Below are positions 6,606-10,541 of a stretch of 10,541 nt of DNA, piece after piece. Where the stretch lies: assembly GCA_030745255.1 (NCBI GenBank), contig JASLOY010000080.1, positions 1 through 10,541 of the forward strand, written 5' to 3'. Numbering within the stretch: position 1 is the stretch's first letter; the number at the start of each line of letters is the position of its first letter. The notes beneath the pieces were generated by a model. It was not told the origin of the DNA and made no database searches. It saw only the letters and a list, made by a program, of their open reading frames with translations. This DNA comes from Vicinamibacterales bacterium. Lineage in GTDB: Bacteria; Acidobacteriota; Vicinamibacteria; Vicinamibacterales; UBA8438. The translations under genes and the position numbers were made by a program.

Positions 6606-6626
6606 TCCTGTTTCCTTCTGACTTCT
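6606..6626 (-). repeat. Heptamer array 5 (three degenerate units, minus orientation) after the NtrC-type gene
   Basis: On the minus strand the units are AGAAGTC, AGAAGGA, AACAGGA. It starts 8 bases beyond the stop codon of the NtrC-type gene, in that gene's sense orientation. It is the most diverged of the five arrays but keeps phase, and pairs with array 4. Confidence 0.6.
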
Positions 6627-6633
6627 TCGAGTT

Positions 6634-8013
6634 TCACAACAGTCTCCGCGCCTTCTCCACCAACGTCGTCCGCTTCAAACCGAGCAGCCGGGCCGCCTGC
6701 TGCTTGTTGCCGTCGGTTTCCCCCAGCGCCCGCTGGATGAGCTGGCGTTCGAAGTCGGCGATGAAGGCCGGCATATCGAGTCGCCCCTCCGGTAGCGACA
6801 TTAGTTCCGGCTGCTCACCCGCGGGTGCGTGCTGCAGCTCGGGGGGCAAATCGGACACATCGACCTGGGTGCGGTCGCCTCCCAGCGCGAGCGCGCGCTC
6901 GACCGCATTCTCGAGTTGGCGGATGTTCCCGGGCCAGGCGTAGGCCATCATGCGGCGCAGCGCCTCCTGTGTGACCGTGATCTTTCGCGGTGGCACCTCG
7001 CGAGAGGTCAGGCGCTGGATGAAGTGCTGGACGAGCACGGGGATGTCTTCGCGTCGGTCGCGTAGCGGCGGTAGAAAGATCGGGATGACGTTCAGGCGAT
7101 AATAGAGATCCTCACGGAACCGTCCGTCGCTGATCAGTTGCGACAGATCCGCATTGGTTGCCGCGATGATCCGGACATCGATCTTGATCGTCCGGTTGTC
7201 GCCCACGCGCTCCAGCTCACGCTCCTGCAGCACGCGCAGCAATTTGGCCTGCAGGCTCAAGCTCATCGTGCCGACTTCGTCGAGAAAGAGGGTGCCCTGG
7301 TGGGCCGTTTCCAGCCGCCCCTGGCGTGTGGCGACGGCGCCGGTGAACGCGCCTCGCACATGCCCGAAGAGCTCCGCTTCGAGCAGCGTCTCCGGCACCG
7401 CGCTACAGTTCAGGGCGACAAAACGGTGCGTCCGGCGTGAGCTGTTGTGATGAATCGCCTTCGCCGCCAGTTCCTTCCCGGTGCCGGTCTCACCGGTCAC
7501 CAATACCGTGCTGGTGCTGGCGGCCACGGTTTCGAGCAACTCGAACAGCTCTCGCATGCGGGGACTGCGTCCGACCAGTCCCTCGAACCGGTAGCGCTCC
7601 TCCAGCTGCGACCGCAAATACGCATTCTCTGAGCGCAGCCGGCGTTGCTCGAGCGCCGCCGCGATGACATGCAGCAGCTGATCGAACTGGAACGGCTTGG
7701 TGATGAACTCCGCCGCGCCCCGCTTGATCGCGTCGACGGCATCCTTCACCGTGCCGAAACCGGTCACGACAATGCAGACGATCTCGGGGTATCGCTCGAG
7801 CGCCGCCGCGAGCACCTCGGTGCCGTCGATGCCCGGCAGACGCAGGTCGGTCAGCACGACGTCGAACGCGAAGTTCGTCAGTTGCTCGACGGCCGCCTCG
7901 CCGCTCTCGGCCTGCGCTACCCGATAACCGTGCTCGGCCAATCGCTCTGCGGTCGCCTCCCGCAGCGGCGCCTCGTCTTCAACGAGCAGCAGATGTGTTT
8001 CTTTTTCAATCAT
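6634..8013 (-). CDS. NtrC-family sigma54-dependent response regulator
   Basis: 459 residues with three domains. Receiver (about 6-122): acidic pocket E12/D13, phospho-acceptor D56 in VVLTDLRLPG, T84, K106. AAA+ sigma54-activation domain (about 145-375): Walker A GETGTGKE at 174-181, the sigma54-contacting GAFTGA loop intact at 221-226, Walker B TLFLDEVG at 241-248, and RFREDLYYRLNV at 298-309. A Fis-type helix-turn-helix closes the protein (about 434-459: GNKQQAARLLGLKRTTLVEKARRLL outline). All key residues are present, so it should be a phosphorylation-controlled enhancer-binding activator of sigma54 promoters. No complete kinase gene adjoins it, so it is orphan within this window. The ATG at 8013 has no good ribosome binding site. 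Direct and inverted GTCAA/TTGAC sites lie 22-48 bases upstream. Regulon unknown. Confidence 0.95.
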   Translation of the reverse strand: MIEKETHLLLVEDEAPLREATAERLAEHGYRVAQAESGEAAVEQLTNFAFDVVLTDLRLPGIDGTEVLAAALERYPEIVCIVVTGFGTVKDAVDAIKRGAAEFITKPFQFDQLLHVIAAALEQRRLRSENAYLRSQLEERYRFEGLVGRSPRMRELFELLETVAASTSTVLVTGETGTGKELAAKAIHHNSSRRTHRFVALNCSAVPETLLEAELFGHVRGAFTGAVATRQGRLETAHQGTLFLDEVGTMSLSLQAKLLRVLQERELERVGDNRTIKIDVRIIAATNADLSQLISDGRFREDLYYRLNVIPIFLPPLRDRREDIPVLVQHFIQRLTSREVPPRKITVTQEALRRMMAYAWPGNIRQLENAVERALALGGDRTQVDVSDLPPELQHAPAGEQPELMSLPEGRLDMPAFIADFERQLIQRALGETDGNKQQAARLLGLKRTTLVEKARRLL

Positions 8014-8034
8014 TTAGTCGACAGCGCCAACATC

Positions 8035-8061
8035 TTGACACCCGGTCAACAAGCCGGTCAA
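8035..8061. promoter_or_regulatory. Candidate operator upstream of the NtrC-type gene (TTGAC/GTCAA sites)
   Basis: TTGAC at 8035-8039 and GTCAA at 8045-8049 form an inverted pair with a 5-base spacer. CCGGTCAA occurs at 8042-8049 and again at 8054-8061, a 12-base step. Three spaced half-sites in front of a regulator gene would suit autoregulation or control of the divergent HTH gene. There is no direct evidence of binding. Confidence 0.35.
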
Positions 8062-8204
8062 GCCGTCGTGTCGACCAGGCTGTGCACATTTCCGCTTCCG
8101 GATCTAATGGCTTGGCCGCACGGTGCCGATACCACTCTTCGAACCAGTTGTGAGGGCAAATCGTGCGAAGCGGACCGAGTGGTCCAAGGAAAATGGTGGG
8201 CCAG

Positions 8205-8426
8205 ATGCGAGCGCCAGCGATGATAGTTGATAGGAAGACGATTTCGATCATGAAGGCCTGTGAGCTCGTCGGCGTGAGCCGGCGCACGATCTACAACTGG
8301 ATCGCGAGCGGTAAGGTTGAATACGTCCGGACCGCCGGAGGCTCGGTCCGAATCTTCGTCGACACCCTGTGGCGGGAGCCCGAGACCGGATCCGTCCAGG
8401 TGACGTCGGCGCACACCGACGCTTAG
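8205..8426 (+). CDS. Small BldC/excisionase-like helix-turn-helix protein
   Basis: 73 residues from the ATG at 8205. The frame is also open from a GTG at 8163, and ATGs at 8193 and 8220 are possible; the domain needs everything after K11, so a start at 8250 would cut it. Seen: an HTH_17-type (MerR-like winged helix) unit, KTISIMKACELVGVSRRTIY (11-30), with NWIASGKVEYVRTAGGSVRIF (outline, 31-51) as the wing, then a 20-residue polar tail. Small proteins of this group (BldC, Xis, AlpA-like) bind DNA, often cooperatively on direct repeats, as developmental regulators or recombination directionality factors. No integrase or phage gene is nearby, so a regulator is more likely than an excisionase. 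It is divergent from the NtrC-type gene and 35 bases ahead of the H-box mini-gene. Confidence 0.75.
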   Translation: MRAPAMIVDRKTISIMKACELVGVSRRTIYNWIASGKVEYVRTAGGSVRIFVDTLWREPETGSVQVTSAHTDA

Positions 8427-8461
8427 TCTCCTCAGGGGAAATCGCAACACCTGCCGAGGCG

Positions 8462-8707
8462 ATGCGTAGCCAAGTCCCATTTCCGCACCTGCGAACGGAT
8501 CCACTCCAGATGGACCAGCCGACCGACCTCGGCGCACTCTTCCATCGGCTGAACAACCAGCTCGGGATCATCCTGGCGAACGCCGAGATTCTCGAGGCAA
8601 AGCTGAGCGAAGAGGGCAACACGTCGCGGGCGTCTCAGATCGTGACGAGCACAGTCGAAGCGATCAGCGCGGTGCGGCACATCCGGGAACGCTGGCAAGT
8701 CAAGTAG
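8462..8707 (+). CDS. Stand-alone histidine-kinase H-box/dimerisation-like mini-protein
   Basis: 81 residues from ATG 8462 (an ATG at 8510 would give 65; the frame is open back to 8369 but that overlaps the HTH gene). Seen: FHRLNNQLGIILANAEIL at 27-44, closely resembling the H-box of histidine kinases of the HxLNN type, with H28 in the phospho-acceptor position. A second predicted helix (about 54-79) would complete a two-helix hairpin able to dimerise into a four-helix bundle. There is no ATP-binding domain; the protein stops after RERWQVK. The acidic residue that usually follows the histidine is arginine. It could be a phosphotransfer shuttle, a kinase-docking or antagonist protein, or a decayed kinase remnant. 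A GAGG at 8456-8459 is close to the start. It probably shares a transcript with the HTH gene. Confidence 0.65.
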   Translation: MRSQVPFPHLRTDPLQMDQPTDLGALFHRLNNQLGIILANAEILEAKLSEEGNTSRASQIVTSTVEAISAVRHIRERWQVK

Positions 8708-9027
8708 CCGGCGGTCTCCCACCCCCACCGCCGCACTTCCCAGTCCAGGCCAACGTCAATATTTTGGCGATAGGTGGCATTTGTCGTCAAGGCTTTGGCG
8801 GCGTTTGTGTCCTTCCTACGGCCTCCGTTCTTGTCAGTGTCGTCCCAAAAACTAAATAAATGTTTTAATACCAGCATTTTATATGGATTCAAGCATTCCG
8901 ACTAAGATTCGCTTTTTGTTCGTTTTCTAACCGGTACTACGCTTGCGATATCCGGTGCCTGCGCAACGACACGTCAGTTCGGGAGGACGCGCTGCAGAGA
9001 TAACAGACACCGGAGGCAACCGTTATC
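8708..9027. other. 320-base leader region of the sigma factor gene with AT-rich island
   Basis: No gene is supported here. Two related sequence blocks occur at 8763-8784 and 8794-8808 (each TTTGGCG followed by GGC-A/G-TTTGT). About 8835-8935 is markedly AT-rich against a GC-rich background and is the likeliest promoter zone; TTGTCA at 8831-8836 is a plausible -35 box but no matching -10 is convincing. The last ~80 bases can fold around the ribosome binding site. Confidence 0.55.
8951..9027 (+). promoter_or_regulatory. Foldable leader around the sigma factor ribosome binding site
   Basis: The site CGGAGG (9011-9016) lies 11 bases before ATG 9028. Two pairings involve it. TCCGGTG (8951-8957) is complementary to CACCGGA (9008-9014), extended past one mismatch by CTG/CAG, which would hide most of the site. 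GATAAC (8999-9004) and GTTATC (9022-9027) form a stem directly before the ATG with the site in its loop. They share one base and overlap, so they look mutually exclusive or pseudoknotted. A translational switch is possible but only from inspection. Confidence 0.35.
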
Positions 9028-9876
9028 ATGAAGGCTCACGTACTCGACAGCAAGGATCACGACCGTGTCACGGCTGGTTTGCCGTTCGTTGAAGCCCTGG
9101 CGCGACGCATGGCGGCGTCCATGCCCCACTCGATAGACCTCGTGGACCTCGTCCAGGACGGCATGATCGGGCTGATCGACGCCGCGCATAGGTTCGACGA
9201 AAAACGCGGCATCAAGTTCGAGACGTTTGCCGAGCGCCGCGTGCGCGGTGCGATGATCGACGCGCTCCGTCGCGATGCCTGGCCCCGCGGAATCCGGCGT
9301 GTCCGGCGCGAGCTCGAAGCGGCCCGGGCAAAGCTGCGTCACGAGCTCGGCTCCGAGCCGTCGCTGGCCGACCTGGCCGCGCACATGGGTTCGGACGAGA
9401 CCAGGCTGGGACGGACCATCGTCCGGATCAACACCATCGAGTCGACGTCCCCGCTGGCGACGGTAGACACCGTCGACGGTGCCAACCTGCCCCCAGTGAT
9501 GGTGCCGGCCGAGCTACCGAGGCCCGACACCGAGTGCGAGCGGGGGGAGGTGGCCTCACGCGTCCGAGAGGCGATCAAGGCGCTGCCGTGGCGAGAGCGG
9601 AAGGTGATCGGGCTCTACTACTACGGCGATGTGACGATGAAGCAGATCGGCAGCGAGATCGGGGTGAACGAATCCCGCGTGTCGCAGCTCCATGCACGGG
9701 CCGTACAGCGGCTGCGCAAGTCATTGGGCTCGGACCTGACTCCGGACTTGGTCACCTCGGCGATGAAGAAGCCAGCGACCATGCCCAAGCGGAAGCGGCC
9801 TCCGTTGAAGATGGCAAAAGCGGGTCTGAACGCTCGGTTGGCGGCGCCCGCCTCCACGCGGAGACGCACCGCCTAG
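9028..9876 (+). CDS. RNA polymerase sigma factor, FliA/WhiG (sigma28) family
   Basis: 282 residues. Region 2 (about 18-90): a LPFVEALARRMAASMP opening, DLVDLVQDGMIGLIDAAHRFD, then GIKFETFAERRVRGAMIDALR, matching FliA/WhiG region 2. Region 3 (about 92-140) includes ELGSEPSLADLAAHMG. Region 4 (about 185-237): LPWRERKVIGLYYYGDVTMK followed by the HTH QIGSEIGVNESRVSQLHARAVQRLRK, again typical of FliA. The family directs flagellar, chemotaxis or developmental genes; no flagellar gene is in the window. The protein is longer than usual (about 240 residues) because of a ~45-residue basic tail (KKPATMPKRKRPPLKMAK and an Arg-rich end), low complexity and possibly nucleic-acid binding. CGGAGG at 9011-9016 supports the start. 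A possible folded leader precedes it. No anti-sigma gene follows: the next gene is convergent. Confidence 0.92.
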   Translation: MKAHVLDSKDHDRVTAGLPFVEALARRMAASMPHSIDLVDLVQDGMIGLIDAAHRFDEKRGIKFETFAERRVRGAMIDALRRDAWPRGIRRVRRELEAARAKLRHELGSEPSLADLAAHMGSDETRLGRTIVRINTIESTSPLATVDTVDGANLPPVMVPAELPRPDTECERGEVASRVREAIKALPWRERKVIGLYYYGDVTMKQIGSEIGVNESRVSQLHARAVQRLRKSLGSDLTPDLVTSAMKKPATMPKRKRPPLKMAKAGLNARLAAPASTRRRTA

Positions 9877-9883
9877 CCAGGTC

Positions 9884-9893
9884 GGGCTAGCCC
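9884..9893. repeat. 10-bp palindrome between convergent sigma and hybrid kinase genes
   Basis: GGGCTAGCCC is perfectly self-complementary and contains the stop codon of the minus-strand gene. Only 10 bases separate the two stop codons. Too short and lacking a T-run to be called a terminator with confidence. Confidence 0.3.
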
Positions 9894-10541
9894 ATGACTT
9901 CCTGAACGACCCCCAGGAGATCGTTCAATCGGAACGGTTTCGGCAGCCAGCGGCACCCACTGTCGGCAAGGAACCGCTCGGCGTCCGTGCCGGCAACGTC
10001 CCCGGTGACGAAGATCACGTGCCGTGCCAGCGTCGGCTTGCGCTCGGAGAGCAGCCGATAGAAGGACGGGCCGTCGAGTCGCGGCATCTTCAGGTCACAG
10101 ATCACCAGGTCGAAGACCGCGGCGGCCACCCGTTCCAGAGCCTCTTTCCCATCGGCCGCCCGTTGCACTCGGTATCCAGCATCGGTCAGCGCGTCGGCAA
10201 CCGCGGTGGCGAGCGCCGGCTCGTCCTCGACGAGCAGCACGGCGGATCCGGCGGCGGTCCGCGGTGGAGGCGCCGGTGCCGGTCCTGCCGGCGAGACGCG
10301 TCGGCCGCCGGCTGCCGCCGGCAACGAGATGCAGAACGAGGCGCCGGCTCCGGGAGTGGACGCCAGCCGGATCTTCCCGCCATGCTCCTCGACAATCGCA
10401 TATGCGACCGTCAGGCCGAGCCCGGTTCCCGTTCCCACCGCCTTGGTCGTGAAGAACGGATCGAAAATCTTCGATTGCACGTCCTCGGGAACGCCCGGGC
10501 CATCGTCCTTGATCTCGAGCGCCACCATTTCGTTGGCGTCG
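9887..10541 (-). CDS. Hybrid histidine kinase with C-terminal receiver, 3' part only
   Basis: The frame stays open to the window edge (residues DANE precede the first visible Met at 10528), so the N-terminal sensor and H-box lie outside. Numbering from that Met: a HATPase domain end with G1 box DDGPG at 8-12, F-box FDPFFTTK at 22-29 and G2 box GTGTGLGL at 32-39, closing near residue 70. A Pro/Ala/Gly linker follows (about 71-94). Then a full receiver (about 95-213) with E101/D102, phospho-acceptor D145 in LVICDLKMPRLDG, T175 and K197. All catalytic residues visible are intact. It is a membrane or soluble hybrid kinase passing phosphate to its own receiver and on to a partner. Possible partners in the window are the NtrC-type regulator and the H-box mini-protein, by inference only. 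The stop is 10 bases from the convergent sigma factor gene. Confidence 0.92.
   Translation of the reverse strand, partial: DANEMVALEIKDDGPGVPEDVQSKIFDPFFTTKAVGTGTGLGLTVAYAIVEEHGGKIRLASTPGAGASFCISLPAAAGGRRVSPAGPAPAPPPRTAAGSAVLLVEDEPALATAVADALTDAGYRVQRAADGKEALERVAAAVFDLVICDLKMPRLDGPSFYRLLSERKPTLARHVIFVTGDVAGTDAERFLADSGCRWLPKPFRLNDLLGVVQEVMG

Noticed and set aside
8100..8160. Sigma54 (-24/-12) promoter for the HTH gene
   Set aside because: A TGGCCGCACGGTGC-like sequence is present, but the GG-to-GC spacing is 9 rather than 10 bases and the -12 box lacks TTGC.
7645..8223. 192-codon plus-strand frame over the NtrC-type gene and the divergent gap
   Set aside because: Mostly antisense to the receiver domain of the NtrC-type regulator; composition is that of a shadow frame.
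8205..8426. Prophage excisionase
   Set aside because: The fold fits, but there is no integrase, attachment site or phage gene in the window; a BldC-like regulator is at least as likely.
8880..8915. Sigma28-type promoter (CCGACTAA) for autoregulation of the sigma factor
   Set aside because: The -10-like sequence has an extra base compared with GCCGATAA and no TAAA-type -35 box lies at the right distance.
8708..9027. Cyclic-di-GMP (GEMM) or other known riboswitch in the sigma leader
   Set aside because: I could not find the conserved cores of the riboswitch classes I know; only local complementarities are visible.

Overview
The window is GC-rich, densely coded bacterial chromosome with no tRNA, rRNA, insertion sequence or CRISPR array that I can see. 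Secreted DUF1800 and DUF1501 proteins in tandem, an UpxY-type NusG paralogue, a parvulin PPIase, and non-coding gaps rich in small repeats and hairpins together suggest Acidobacteriota, possibly a Vicinamibacteria-like lineage. That assignment is inference from gene content; no marker gene here proves it.

Layout, left half (all + strand): the 3' end of a SurA/PpiC-type peptidyl-prolyl isomerase (1-697); an UpxY/RfaH-like NusG paralogue (722-1279); a DusB-type tRNA-dihydrouridine synthase (1366-2511); a small cupin lacking the usual metal ligands (2538-2897); a 350-base structured, repeat-rich gap with a good sigma70-like promoter at its right end; then the DUF1800 (3248-5119, Sec-type or anchored N-terminus) and DUF1501 (5204-6463, Tat signal) pair, very likely an operon exporting two partner proteins by different routes.

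Right half (signalling and transcription): an NtrC-type sigma54 activator on the minus strand (6634-8013), convergent with DUF1501 across a strong hairpin; divergently from it, two mini-genes, a BldC/excisionase-like HTH protein (8205-8426) and an 81-residue protein that looks like a bare histidine-kinase H-box/dimerisation hairpin with no ATPase domain (8462-8707); a 320-base gap with an AT-rich island and a foldable leader; a FliA/WhiG-family sigma factor with a basic C-terminal tail (9028-9876); and, convergent with it, the 3' end of a hybrid histidine kinase/receiver protein running off the window (9887-10541).

The clearest signal not explained by genes is a family of degenerate heptamer arrays (consensus AGRAGNC, 3-4 units each) in five places, all in intergenic DNA or overlapping a stop codon. 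They flank dus in opposite orientations, separate DUF1800 from DUF1501, and bracket the convergent DUF1501/NtrC terminator region. The other notable points are the HTH/H-box mini-gene pair beside an orphan NtrC regulator and the possible RNA switch in front of the sigma factor.
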